A stretch of DNA of 64,000 nt from UBA2365 sp964594045. Lineage in GTDB: Bacteria; Bacteroidota; Bacteroidia; Chitinophagales; Saprospiraceae. The stretch is taken from NCBI GenBank assembly GCA_964594045.1, contig CAZQKR010000016.1, forward strand, positions 1 through 64,000. The letters are read 5' to 3'. This document shows positions 17,836 to 26,638 of this stretch, piece after piece. The translations under genes and the position numbers were made by a program. A model generated the notes under the pieces. The model was given only the letters and a program-made list of their open reading frames with translations. It was not told the DNA's origin and made no database searches. The number at the start of each line of letters is the position of its first letter. Positions within the stretch are counted from its first letter, which is position 1.

Positions 17836-18174
17836 TTATAGGTAATATACAAAACTCCAGCATTTTCTTTTTTGGAGATATCCCGTATCGGATTCATTGG
17901 CATAAGCTTCCCTTTCAAAACCAATATTCCTGTATGCCCGTTCAAATGAACGGTAAAATGCAAACCTCAGCAAAAATTCTGTTACATACCACAAATAAAA
18001 AATGAAGATCCCAAGCTCAAGTTGTTGTCTAAGATGTATCCTTTCGTGGTAGATAAGGCCGGGTTTTTCTTTAAGTTCTTTTTTGCGGACGATGATGAAT
18101 GGGAAAAGAGCGATCGCACTGGCAAATCCACGCGTAAAATACCTGAAAAACCTTCCTGAAACAATGATGATCAT
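17836..18174 (-). CDS. Small membrane protein with HExxH-like motif
   Basis: The protein has about 112 residues from ATG at 18174 (an upstream TTG would add 10). It has a hydrophobic segment near FASAIALFPFIIV and a second at FIFYLWYVTEFLLRF. Between them lies YHERIHLRQQLE, an H-E-x-x-H plus Q pattern also seen in Bacteroidota proteins of this size. After the second helix comes FEREAYAN, which could supply a third ligand Glu, as in gluzincin-type proteases. I take it as a conserved membrane protein, possibly a zinc peptidase. It stands alone, divergent from queE. Confidence 0.6.
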   Translation of the reverse strand: MIIIVSGRFFRYFTRGFASAIALFPFIIVRKKELKEKPGLIYHERIHLRQQLELGIFIFYLWYVTEFLLRFAFYRSFERAYRNIGFEREAYANESDTGYLQKRKCWSFVYYL

Positions 18175-18325
18175 AGCTGTTGTCCGCTGAAAATAAGGGG
18201 TCAAATATATTTATTTTAGTGATGTCAGATACATCATTTCATTTTATCTCTAAAAAAATCCTGATTTTTTGAATCAAAATTGAACATTGCGCTGCATTTT
18301 TGAGCGCTCAAATTCTTCTGAACAA

Positions 18326-18967
18326 ATGCCAACAGTCAGATCATATCTCATCAAGGAAGTTTTTTATACCCTTCAGGGTGAAGGACTCCATGCAGGTCGT
18401 CCGGCAGTTTTCTGCAGGTTCAGCGGATGCAATTTCTGGACCGGGCTGGAAAAAGACAGGCCACTGGCAATATGCAATTTTTGTGATACGGATTTTCGTG
18501 GTACAGACGGGAAAAACGGCGGAAAATACGATGCCGCAACCCTGTCAAAGCTTATCAATGATCTCTGGCCTGAGGACATGCCGCAAAAATATGTGGTGTG
18601 CACTGGAGGTGAACCATTGCTCCAGCTGGATGAAAACCTGATCAGGGCATTCCATGAACTGGATTTTGAGATCGCTGTTGAAACCAACGGTTCCGTGAAA
18701 GCGCCTGAGGGCATTGACTGGCTTACCGTCAGCCCCAAAAACATGCAACATTTCATCCAGCAATCCGGCGATGAACTCAAGCTTGTATTTCCGCAGGAAA
18801 AATTATCTCCGGAAATGTTTGAGCACCTTAAATTCCGTCATTTTTTCCTTCAGCCTATGGACGGACCTGAGTTGCAGGTCAATACCGCTGCCGCACTCAA
18901 CTACTGCCTGAAAAATCCTCAATGGAGACTGAGCCTTCAGACACATAAAATCCTGGGGATAGATTAA
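18326..18967 (+). CDS. queE: 7-carboxy-7-deazaguanine synthase
   Basis: The protein has 213 residues from the ATG at 18326 (MPTVRSYLIKEVFYTLQGEG). QueE is a radical SAM enzyme converting 6-carboxy-tetrahydropterin to 7-carboxy-7-deazaguanine, a step toward queuosine in tRNA. Its cluster motif is the C-x14-C-x2-C form (from SGCN to AICNFCDTDF) instead of the plain C-x3-C-x2-C, a variant known in this family. TGGEPLLQ and ETNGS motifs bind SAM and substrate, and LQTHKILGI is the usual QueE ending. The longer upstream reading lacks conserved residues. No other queuosine genes lie nearby. Confidence 0.92.
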   Translation: MPTVRSYLIKEVFYTLQGEGLHAGRPAVFCRFSGCNFWTGLEKDRPLAICNFCDTDFRGTDGKNGGKYDAATLSKLINDLWPEDMPQKYVVCTGGEPLLQLDENLIRAFHELDFEIAVETNGSVKAPEGIDWLTVSPKNMQHFIQQSGDELKLVFPQEKLSPEMFEHLKFRHFFLQPMDGPELQVNTAAALNYCLKNPQWRLSLQTHKILGID

Positions 18968-18994
18968 GTTAAGGCATAGAGTATATTGTTCAGT

Positions 18995-19170
18995 AATAGT
19001 AATTAGCTAGCTCAATAGTCTATTAGTCTTAAGTCTGTTAGTTATTGATTTATACCAAGGTTTAAACCCTCTGATGCCAGAATAAATTTGATGAATTTTG
19101 TCTTAAGTACACACTCTTTTCCAATAGACTAACAGGCTAACAGACGAATTATCTATCCACCTGAATAACT
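18995..19170 (+). repeat. Dispersed intergenic repeat, copy ii
   Basis: This is the counterpart of 14450-14597 in inverted orientation. Its ends are also partly complementary: CAATAGTCTATTAG and GTCTGTTAG near 19010-19042 against CCAATAGACTAACAGG and CTAACAGAC near 19121-19145. It fills most of the queE-19310 gap; the rest of that gap shows nothing clear. Confidence 0.6.
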
Positions 19171-19309
19171 ACCTTAATAAATTAATGACTTTTTTCAGCT
19201 AAAACAAGCTTGTTCCAGGCTTAGTTGGATCAGTGTATTGTTTTATCTTTTTTTTGCCGTAATTTAGTGCCTTAAAATATTTACAGCATATATTTTTAAA
19301 AATAAACGG

Positions 19310-21877
19310 ATGAAACATTCAATTTTTTTCTCATTGATCATACTGACCACCATTGCCTTTATGGGTTTGTCCTGCAATGAAAACACCAGTTCCGGTAAAT
19401 TTCCGGAACCGACAGAAGGAACACAGGTGAAACGGGACGCTGAAGAAGGTGAAAGTTACCTCGCCAGGCAAAAATGGTTCGAAGCGATGCACCGTGCCGC
19501 TCCCGGAGTGGACTGGATAGAGATCGAATACAGGAACAGCCTCGAGATGCAGCGGAATTTTCCGGATTACGGACTCAGCCGCAATAATGAGGTCAGCATA
19601 GCCAACGGTTACCTGCAGGGAAAATGGATGGAAAGAGGGAGCAACAATCAGGCAGGAAGTGTTTTTGATGTGGATTATGATGTCGAAACCAACATGTTGT
19701 ATTTAGTCTCTGATGGCGGCAGCCTGTTCAAGGCAGATCTGACCATGCAGGACTGGCAGGTACTGAACGATCGTTTTACATTTACTCACGGATTGCTTAA
19801 ACTGATCAAAAAAGAAGACGGATCCAAAAGACTCGTCGCACTCATCAATAAAAAACCGCATTTTTCTGACGATCTGGGCCTGAACTGGGAACCTGCTGTT
19901 TCCTATACAGCTCAAAGCTGGGGAAATGTAAAGGATGCTTTCCTGACGGAGTTTGAAGGACAAAAATACTTCTTCATACTGGCTAAAACCGATTACTGGG
20001 AAAAGTACAAACTGTATGTCTCTGTTGACCTGGGCGAAACATTTCAGTCCATTCTGACACTCCAGACTTCTGATACACGCAACGTGGCTATGGCACATGT
20101 GGAAGCTACAGGTGATATCTTTCTGATCGAGCAAACCGCAGCCAACAAATCAAAAATACACCGGTTTGACCCTGAGACCGGTTCAACTTTCATTGCAGTG
20201 GAAAATTCCGGTTTTGCCTTTGGAGAGACCGGCGAAGGCAATCTTGCAGGTGTCCTGGATAACGAAACCATAAAACTATATGCCTATAATGGCAGTGATG
20301 AACTGCATGTTTCAGAGGATTTCGGGCAAAGCTGGCAATTTTTGAGTAAAATTCCGATCACGCCCTGGGAGGTGCGCCTTTATGTGTCCGCCAAACACCC
20401 TGATCTGCTGCTCATCGGCGGAGTCGAGGTCTACCGCAGCCTGGACAGGGGAAAAACCTGGAAAATGATCAACAACTGGTGGGAATACTACGATAATGTC
20501 CCTTCCAAATTGCATGCTGACATCATGCAATTCGACGAATTTGCGGATCAGGAAGGAAATACCTTCATCACGATCAGCAATCACGGAGGCCTGAGTATTT
20601 CTTATGACAAAACACTCTCCAATACGAATATCGGAATGCTTGATCTGAATGTGAGTCAGTACTATTCTGTCCGCACCTCTCCGAAATTCCCCAACCTGGT
20701 GTATGCAGGTTCTCAGGACCAGGGATTGCAGCGGGGAACCATTCAGGGCGAAGGTACTGTTTCCTACAAACAGGTGATCTCAGGAGATTACGGACATATT
20801 GTATTCACCAAAAACGGAAACAGTCTTTGGACGGTCTATCCCGGCGGATGGGTGACGCATTACAGCAATACGTTGACCGGGACTTACGATGCGAGCTGGG
20901 AAGTCAATTCGGATAATGAAACCGTCTGGATACCACCGATCATCGCAACAGAAGATCCTGCAGAAGATGCAGTTTATTTTGCCGGAGGAAATATGAACGG
21001 AGGCAGCGGTTCCTATATCATCAAACTAAGCTATGCCAACGGTGCGATCACCGCTGAACAAAAACCATATAATTTTTATGCAGCTTCAGGCAGTGAAATT
21101 TCAGCGATGGCCATTTCTCCGCTTAATCCATTGTTGTGGTATGTCGCAACCAACAATGGAAAACTGTATTATTCCACAGATGGTGGCACAACATTCAAAC
21201 TATCCAACAATACCGTTGCAGGTTCTCACTACCTTTACGGAGCCTGTATCCTGCCTTCACAACTGGATCCAACCGTGGTGTATGTTGCCGGGAGCGGCTA
21301 TTCCACAGCCGGTGTGCTGAAGTCAACCAACGGGGGAAAACATTTCGGCGGGATGACCAACGGATTACCTTTGACCATGGTATTTGCCATTGCAACCAAT
21401 GAAGATGAATCCATGATCTTTGCTGCCACGGAGGCAGGACCCTATGTATATATTTACGAAGAGAAAAAATGGTTCAGCCTGGCCGGCAATGTTGCACCTA
21501 CCCAAAGGTACTGGACTGTCGAATATCTGCCGGCACAAAAAGTGGTCCGGTTTGGAACTTATGGCAGAGGCATCTGGGATTTCAAAATTGAATCTGTCGG
21601 TGTTTCGACGGTTGATGCAGGGGTAAAAACCACAGAAATAAAAGTTTTCCCTAATCCTTCGAAAGGCAGGGTCAACATTGAATTGAGCAGTCGCTTTGAT
21701 GGAAAAGCAAGGGTTCTGGTGTATTCCATGGAAGGAAAAACAGTGCTGGATCAAAGAGTTGTTTTATCCGGAGGGAAATGCAGCCTGGATCTGCAGACCT
21801 TGCCGAAAGGTAATTACCTGCTGCATGTAGATGCAGACAAAAACGGAATTTACCGGTCAAAGATTGCAAAGCAATGA
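19310..21877 (+). CDS. T9SS cargo protein with sortilin/BNR-type beta-propeller
   Basis: The protein has 855 residues. The N-terminus is a signal peptide ending MGLSCNEN, which would also fit a lipobox. The body repeats Asp-box/BNR-like blades: SDDLGLNWE, SVDLGETF, SEDFGQSWQF, SLDRGKTWKM, STDGGTTFK and STNGGKHFG, typical of sortilin/VPS10-like or exo-sialidase-like propellers. The last 75 residues are a T9SS type A sorting domain (FPNPSKGRVNIEL, then VYSMEGKTVL and LPKGNYLLHV). It is therefore expected to be secreted or displayed on the cell surface through the type IX system. Enzymatic activity cannot be read from the sequence; many such propellers are binding or structural. A second T9SS cargo gene faces it downstream. 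Confidence 0.85.
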   Translation: MKHSIFFSLIILTTIAFMGLSCNENTSSGKFPEPTEGTQVKRDAEEGESYLARQKWFEAMHRAAPGVDWIEIEYRNSLEMQRNFPDYGLSRNNEVSIANGYLQGKWMERGSNNQAGSVFDVDYDVETNMLYLVSDGGSLFKADLTMQDWQVLNDRFTFTHGLLKLIKKEDGSKRLVALINKKPHFSDDLGLNWEPAVSYTAQSWGNVKDAFLTEFEGQKYFFILAKTDYWEKYKLYVSVDLGETFQSILTLQTSDTRNVAMAHVEATGDIFLIEQTAANKSKIHRFDPETGSTFIAVENSGFAFGETGEGNLAGVLDNETIKLYAYNGSDELHVSEDFGQSWQFLSKIPITPWEVRLYVSAKHPDLLLIGGVEVYRSLDRGKTWKMINNWWEYYDNVPSKLHADIMQFDEFADQEGNTFITISNHGGLSISYDKTLSNTNIGMLDLNVSQYYSVRTSPKFPNLVYAGSQDQGLQRGTIQGEGTVSYKQVISGDYGHIVFTKNGNSLWTVYPGGWVTHYSNTLTGTYDASWEVNSDNETVWIPPIIATEDPAEDAVYFAGGNMNGGSGSYIIKLSYANGAITAEQKPYNFYAASGSEISAMAISPLNPLLWYVATNNGKLYYSTDGGTTFKLSNNTVAGSHYLYGACILPSQLDPTVVYVAGSGYSTAGVLKSTNGGKHFGGMTNGLPLTMVFAIATNEDESMIFAATEAGPYVYIYEEKKWFSLAGNVAPTQRYWTVEYLPAQKVVRFGTYGRGIWDFKIESVGVSTVDAGVKTTEIKVFPNPSKGRVNIELSSRFDGKARVLVYSMEGKTVLDQRVVLSGGKCSLDLQTLPKGNYLLHVDADKNGIYRSKIAKQ

Positions 21878-21940
21878 TGCCCGGCTATAAGGGAAATCTT
21901 TTTGTGGCTTAAATGTAAACTCTATTGGCAGCGATCCATT

Positions 21941-22825
21941 TCAGGGAGCGATGATCAGTTTTTGAACTGATCTGCTGTTGCTGGTTGTGGTCACAATTGT
22001 GTAGTATCCAGGTTTTAACACGGAAATATCCAGATCTGATGCCTCGGGATGATCTTTAAGAATGACTTCAATTCCATGAGCATTATATATACTCAACGAC
22101 AGTAAACCAGCATCCGGACCTTTAAAATGTATGGTTTGTTTTGCCGGATTAGGAAACCAGGAGAATTGTTCCCGGCTTAATTCGCCGGTCGATGAAATAA
22201 TGGAAAGATAGGCATCATCTGAAAACTCCTGATTGCAGGGGCCGATGATCTTGCAAAAATATTTACCCTGATCTGCCTGGCTTATATTGGCAATGGTCAG
22301 TGTTAGTGTTTGTGTACCGGAGATATTACCTCCGTCAAAAATAGCGGTATTACCCTTATACCATTGGTAAGTATCCACATCTCCGCTTGTTCCGACAGTG
22401 AACTGAGCTGTCTGACCGGATTGTAGGGCAACGGATTGCGGTTGGGAAGTGATGGCCAGGTCTGTCAATATTTCAAGAGTTGCCGGGTTGGAATAAACCG
22501 TTCCGTCGCTATTATAAACTTTACATACATATACACCGGCATGTTCAGGTTTGAGGTTGATCAGGGTCAGCAGGTTCTGGGTTGCCCCTTGAAGATCCGT
22601 TCCGTTTTTCAGCCATTGATATTGAATGTTTTCGCCAGTGGCTGTAACGCGAAGTTGAACTGAGGTGCCTTCACAGCGGGAAGCAGATGCCGGATGAAGG
22701 GTGATCACAGGTGCATCCAAAACCGATTTGCCCTCAGTGATATCGTGCTTCATCGTTGCTGAACTTACAGCAGGAAATGTTGTCAACGTTAATATTATGC
22801 AGATCAGAATAGCATGAAATTTCAT
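21941..22825 (-). CDS. Secreted two-Ig-domain protein with T9SS tail
   Basis: The protein has 294 residues with a signal peptide (KFHAILICIILTLTTF). Two Ig-like domains follow, each with the pair QYQWLKNGT/TYQWYKGNT and a closing Y-x-C (HAGVYVCKVYN near residue 105, DQGKYFCKIIG near 190). The last 75 residues have SWFPNPAKQTIHF, LSIYNAHGIEV and LKPGYYTIV, a T9SS type A sorting domain. Expected at the outer surface or released. The role is probably adhesive. It is convergent with the propeller gene, only 63 bp apart, and no clear terminator is visible between them. Confidence 0.87.
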   Translation of the reverse strand: MKFHAILICIILTLTTFPAVSSATMKHDITEGKSVLDAPVITLHPASASRCEGTSVQLRVTATGENIQYQWLKNGTDLQGATQNLLTLINLKPEHAGVYVCKVYNSDGTVYSNPATLEILTDLAITSQPQSVALQSGQTAQFTVGTSGDVDTYQWYKGNTAIFDGGNISGTQTLTLTIANISQADQGKYFCKIIGPCNQEFSDDAYLSIISSTGELSREQFSWFPNPAKQTIHFKGPDAGLLSLSIYNAHGIEVILKDHPEASDLDISVLKPGYYTIVTTTSNSRSVQKLIIAP

Positions 22826-23143
22826 GATAAATCCCTTTTCAGGTTAAAGTAAAATCCGGTATTGAAAAATTATACAACGGTACTTCCTAAATAATTAATA
22901 AACACAAATATATACGTTAAAATTATTCTTTATAAATAATTTTCATAATTGTTTTGGTTTAAAGTCTTTTCGTTAATTTGGTTTTTGCCAAATTGTATTA
23001 ATTCACGCGGCAAAACTTAATTGTTTTTATTAACGATCCGTCTGTTGTTAAATATTCACTTTCAATTCCCTGAAAAATACGATTTAAATGATGACCATAA
23101 AATAAACTTAATTCTGTATCCGGGCTGAACACCCGATCCGTCA

Positions 23144-23162
23144 TGGCGGACCTGATCCGCCA
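23144..23162. other. Perfect hairpin in a 570-bp gap
   Basis: TGGCGGA and TCCGCCA (7-bp arms, 5-base loop) form a GC-rich hairpin in the AT-rich stretch 22826-23399 between divergent genes. There is no T run, so it is not an obvious terminator. Nothing else in the gap is recognisable. Confidence 0.5.
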
Positions 23163-23399
23163 TCCCGTACACCAATTGTATACATTTCCTAACCATCCAC
23201 ATTATAACAGATCATACCCACCCGATAAATGTAATATTTCCGGCAATTTTTTCGAAAATGTAAATGGATCATCAGAAAAAATGCAAATTATTAGGTGAAT
23301 TGGCCAGATATCATTATCATTGTCATGAAAATATTTTTAATCACCCGTCCGGCTCACTCTATAATCAACGCGATAAGGCTGGACACAAATGTTTGTATT

Positions 23400-23738
23400 A
23401 TGAACAGTATGAAAAACAATGTGCAATTGATCGGCTACCTGGGAAAAGATGTCGAATTGCTGGAATTTGAAAAGGGCAACAAACTTGCCAAGGTCACGAT
23501 GGCTACCAACGAGCAGTACACCAACAATCAGGGAGAAAAAGTGGAAGATACCCAATGGCATAACCTGGTATGCTTCGGTAAAACTGCAGAATGGATGAAA
23601 CAACTTCTGGCAAAAGGCAATGAAGTACTTGTTAACGGTAAGATCACCTACAAATCCTATGAAAATGACAAGGGCGAAACAAAGCACATAACGGAAATTG
23701 TAGTTAAGGATTTTATCAAATTGAGTAAAAAAGATTGA
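23400..23738 (+). CDS. ssb: Single-stranded DNA-binding protein
   Basis: The protein has 112 residues from ATG at 23400 (MNSMKNNVQLIGYLGKDVEL); longer upstream readings are not conserved. It is one OB fold with the expected SSB strands: a VQLIGYLGKDVE start, KLAKVTMATNEQYTN, DTQWHNLVCFGKTAEW and GNEVLVNGKITYKSYE. It lacks the acidic C-terminal tail with the DDDIPF-like tip found in replicative SSB. It may therefore be the short accessory SSB common in Bacteroidota, used in repair or recombination. It converges with murQ and shares the terminator between them. Confidence 0.92.
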   Translation: MNSMKNNVQLIGYLGKDVELLEFEKGNKLAKVTMATNEQYTNNQGEKVEDTQWHNLVCFGKTAEWMKQLLAKGNEVLVNGKITYKSYENDKGETKHITEIVVKDFIKLSKKD

Positions 23739-23750
23739 TCCTGGCTTGCT

Positions 23751-23833
23751 AAAGGCCATGTTTCACCTGAAGTTCGATCTGCCAAAATATTTGGATTTTC
23801 GTGCAGTCGCATCAGGTTGCAGGCATGGCCTTT
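23751..23833. terminator. Long bidirectional hairpin between ssb and murQ
   Basis: AAAGGCCATG (23751-23760) pairs with CATGGCCTTT (23824-23833), followed by four more T. Inner arms CACCTGA and TCAGGT also pair. It stands between the ssb and murQ stop codons. Confidence 0.7.
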
Positions 23834-23852
23834 TTTTGATTACCGGGACGGC

Positions 23853-24686
23853 TTACAAAGGGGTTGATCGTTGATCTTTATTGAACCCAATCACTGCATC
23901 CCTTACACTTCCCGATCTCATCAACAGATCACGCGCTTCAAGGTAATCCGTGATCCCGGTTTTGTCCATGAGCATTTTTACACCTCTGTCGATCAACTTA
24001 TTGTTGGTCAGCTGCATATCGACCATTTTATTGTCTTCAACCCTTCCGAGTTTGATCATGACCGTTGTGGTCAGCATATTGAGTACCAGCTTCTGCGCTG
24101 TTCCTGATTTCATTCGTGTACTTCCTGTAACGAATTCAGGACCGACCACCACTTCCACAGGATGATCTGCAAAAGCAGAAATTTCTGCATTCGGATTACA
24201 ACTGATGCTGCCTGTTTTGATACCCATTTTGCGACATTGTCTGAGTCCGTTGATCACGTAAGGAGTTGTACCTGAAGCTGCGATCCCAACTACAAAATCC
24301 AGTTCGTCCACATCAAAAGCTTCGAGGTCTTTCCATGCCTGATCTGCATCATCTTCAGCATGTTCCACTGCTTTACGGATAGCTGAATCACCACCAGCGA
24401 TCAGTCCGATCACCCAATCGTGCGGTACCCCAAAAGTAGGCGGACATTCGGAAGCATCCAATATGCCCAGCCGCCCGCTGGTACCGGCGCCAATATAGAA
24501 CAATCTGCCACCCTCTTTCATCTGATCGTATATTGCTTCAGCTAATTTTTCTATCTGTGGGATGGCTTTTTCCACGGCTAAAGGGACCAGTTTGTCCTCA
24601 CCGTTGATGTGATCCAGGAGTTCCCGGGTGGACATTTTCTCCAGGTTGTTATAGTTGGATGTTTGTTCAGTTATTTTTATGGCCAT
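23853..24686 (-). CDS. murQ: N-acetylmuramic acid 6-phosphate etherase
   Basis: The protein has 277 residues from the ATG at 24686 (MAIKITEQTSNYNNLEKMST); the reading from 24716 adds ten unlikely residues. MurQ splits the lactyl ether of MurNAc-6-phosphate to give GlcNAc-6-phosphate and lactate, recycling the cell's own peptidoglycan. The SIS fold signatures are plain: LFYIGAGTSGRLGILDASECPPTFG with the catalytic Glu, IGLIAGGDSAI, VVGIAASGTTPYVI, and the family signature GPEFVTGSTRMKSGTAQK. No MurNAc transporter or kinase is adjacent. Confidence 0.95.
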   Translation of the reverse strand: MAIKITEQTSNYNNLEKMSTRELLDHINGEDKLVPLAVEKAIPQIEKLAEAIYDQMKEGGRLFYIGAGTSGRLGILDASECPPTFGVPHDWVIGLIAGGDSAIRKAVEHAEDDADQAWKDLEAFDVDELDFVVGIAASGTTPYVINGLRQCRKMGIKTGSISCNPNAEISAFADHPVEVVVGPEFVTGSTRMKSGTAQKLVLNMLTTTVMIKLGRVEDNKMVDMQLTNNKLIDRGVKMLMDKTGITDYLEARDLLMRSGSVRDAVIGFNKDQRSTPL

Positions 24687-24787
24687 ATCTTTTCTTGTTT
24701 CGCGATTCAGTGGCAAAGTTAAGAGAGTTTATCTCCAAAATCATAAAGACATGTTATTTGAACTCTTTTATCTTTGCATTTCTGATC

Positions 24788-24822
24788 TTTGCACTGAATT
24801 GTTTTATGGATAGGTAACTTTG
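24788..24822 (+). promoter_or_regulatory. Bacteroidota-type promoter for the TonB-C gene
   Basis: TTTG at 24788-24791 and TAACTTTG at 24815-24822 match the -33 TTTG and -7 TAnnTTTG boxes of the Bacteroidota sigma factor. The spacing of 23 bp is slightly long. The ATG follows 17 bp later. Confidence 0.5.
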
Positions 24823-24839
24823 TCCAATAATTGAAAAAC

Positions 24840-25292
24840 ATGGTACAAAACAAAAAGGAAAAGAATTTTATCAAGTTGCCTGAGTACGAGGGCGGGCCCA
24901 AAGCGATCAGGGCTTTTGTCAAACAACACCTCAAATATCCGCCTAAAGCGATGGCAGCCGGTATTGAAGGACATGTTTTACTTTCCTATATGGTCAGTGA
25001 TAAAGGTGTCGTGCATGCTCAGCGTGTGATCAAAAGTCTTGGCCATGATTGTGATGAGGAGGCGATCCGGGTTGTTGGCCTGCTGAAGTTCAAACCCGCA
25101 AAAAACCGCCATTTAAAGGTCAATGCCATCAAGAAGATATTCATTCATTTCAGGTTGCCAAAAGTAAATTTGGAATACCAGTATAGTTATTCAAAAGAAC
25201 AATCTGAAAATGAGCCACAGGTGCAAAAAGAAAGCGGATATACCTATACGATTTTCCCGGGTACTTCTTCAAAAACTGTTCCCCATCCTTAA
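24840..25292 (+). CDS. TonB C-terminal-domain protein without membrane anchor
   Basis: The protein has 150 residues from ATG at 24840. Residues 10-105 are a TonB_C-like domain: PEYEGGPKAIRAFVKQHLKYP, then GIEGHVLLSYMVSDKGVVHAQRVIKSLG, and the closing FKPAKN. Classical energy transducers have an N-terminal membrane helix and a proline-rich linker; both are missing here. The protein is either cytoplasmic or an adaptor cut down to the domain. The tail (about 45 residues) is polar. A promoter with TAACTTTG lies just upstream. The domain call is good; the role is unclear. Confidence 0.75.
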   Translation: MVQNKKEKNFIKLPEYEGGPKAIRAFVKQHLKYPPKAMAAGIEGHVLLSYMVSDKGVVHAQRVIKSLGHDCDEEAIRVVGLLKFKPAKNRHLKVNAIKKIFIHFRLPKVNLEYQYSYSKEQSENEPQVQKESGYTYTIFPGTSSKTVPHP

Positions 25293-25402
25293 AACAAGCT
25301 GTTATGGAAAGAATTGAAATACAAAACTTTTGGAACAAAAAATCCTTGCCGGTCATAATTTCCGGCTGGAAACCTGATTTTTAATTTCGAACATAACACC
25401 AA

Positions 25403-26539
25403 ATGACCATCATTATTCTTTTTGGATTCTGCCTGTCCCTGTTCTTTATAGCGCTTCTAGCAGGAAAGAGTCATAAGATATTGATTGACAAAGTTTTTCT
25501 TTCCATGTTTGTTGTTTACGCTCTGACCATTGGTGGAACGTACGTTGAGCTGTATAATGTGGAAAATGATTATCCTTTCCCGCATTTAATGAATATCAAT
25601 TGGTTGTTCCTGCTGTTGCACGGACCCCTGCTTTGGTTTTATGTCAAGTCGCTCACACTTCCTGAGTTTAAAATAAAAGCTGTTCATTTATTACATTTTG
25701 CACCTTTTGTTTTCTATACTATTTTTCATTCATTCAACTTCATCAGCTTGTCTGCTGAAGAGAAGATATTCTATATAGCAAGCGGAACGCTCAACACAAC
25801 TATTCTTGTTAAATTAGGCAGTTTGGCTATTGCTGTTTCGACACTTGGATACAACATGGTAGCCTTGATTTTACTTAGGAACCATCTTCGCAATGTAAAA
25901 AACACCTTTTCGAATATTGAGGATAAAGATTTGAAGTGGCTTAAAACACTGGTTATAGCTTCATTGATCATTTTCTCCGTAAATGTTCTGCTTTATAACC
26001 TGAATAATTTTCTACGATTCATTGATTATTTTGCGCTTGCACAGGTTGCTTATAGTTTTTCGACTGTATATGTATTTTTCATTGGTTATTTTGGTGTAAG
26101 GCAGGGACAAATATTTATGGACAATAATCCCGTTCCATATAAGCTTAACAAAAATGACGTTAAAAAGGAAGCAAATAGCATTTTGCAAAGGATAGACTAT
26201 TCGCACATAATCGGCAAATTAATTCTGCTGATGGAACAGGAACAGCCATATCTGGATCCCGAGATCACCCTGGCAAAACTTAGTGCAATGCTAAAAGTAA
26301 AGCCGGAATTGCTTTCTGAAGTACTCAACTCGTCATTAAACCAAAACTTCTTCGATTTCATCAATAAATATCGGATCGAGGAATTCAAAATAAAATGTCT
26401 GAGTAAAGAATACAGTCATTTATCCATCATGGGGATTGCCTATGACTGCGGATTTAATTCAAAAGCTGCTTTTTACAGATCATTCAACAAATTTGAAGGA
26501 AGTTCGCCAACGGCCTACATGTCAAAGGTCTCAGGTTAA
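25403..26539 (+). CDS. Membrane-bound AraC-family regulator (7TM plus HTH)
   Basis: The protein has 378 residues. The first 240 hold six to seven hydrophobic helices (for example TIIILFGFCLSLFFIALLAG, INWLFLLLHGPLLWFYV, LVIASLIIFSVNVLLY). The last 100 form an AraC-type double HTH: FFDFINKYRIEEFKIKCL and IMGIAYDCGFNSKAAFYRSF with the closing P-T-A-Y-M. Bacteroidota use such 7TM-AraC proteins as one-component sensors of membrane or extracellular signals. Six same-strand genes follow. Three phased direct repeats lie right at its 3' end, the natural place for it to bind and drive the next gene. Confidence 0.9.
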   Translation: MTIIILFGFCLSLFFIALLAGKSHKILIDKVFLSMFVVYALTIGGTYVELYNVENDYPFPHLMNINWLFLLLHGPLLWFYVKSLTLPEFKIKAVHLLHFAPFVFYTIFHSFNFISLSAEEKIFYIASGTLNTTILVKLGSLAIAVSTLGYNMVALILLRNHLRNVKNTFSNIEDKDLKWLKTLVIASLIIFSVNVLLYNLNNFLRFIDYFALAQVAYSFSTVYVFFIGYFGVRQGQIFMDNNPVPYKLNKNDVKKEANSILQRIDYSHIIGKLILLMEQEQPYLDPEITLAKLSAMLKVKPELLSEVLNSSLNQNFFDFINKYRIEEFKIKCLSKEYSHLSIMGIAYDCGFNSKAAFYRSFNKFEGSSPTAYMSKVSG

Positions 26540-26591
26540 AGTGAGACCTGATTAACCGTTCAGTGAGACCTCTGAAACGGAAAGTGAGACT
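26527..26591 (+). promoter_or_regulatory. Three phased direct repeats, putative AraC operator
   Basis: AGTGAGACC occurs at 26540-26548 and 26562-26570, and AGTGAGACT at 26583-26591, spaced 22 and 21 bp, about two helical turns. An inverted half-site GGTCTCA lies at 26527-26533 within the last codons of the regulator. The next gene starts at 26639. Confidence 0.6.
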
Positions 26592-26638
26592 CCGGAGAAC
26601 ACAATAGATGTTTCTTTTGCAGTATAAAATTTTAGAAA

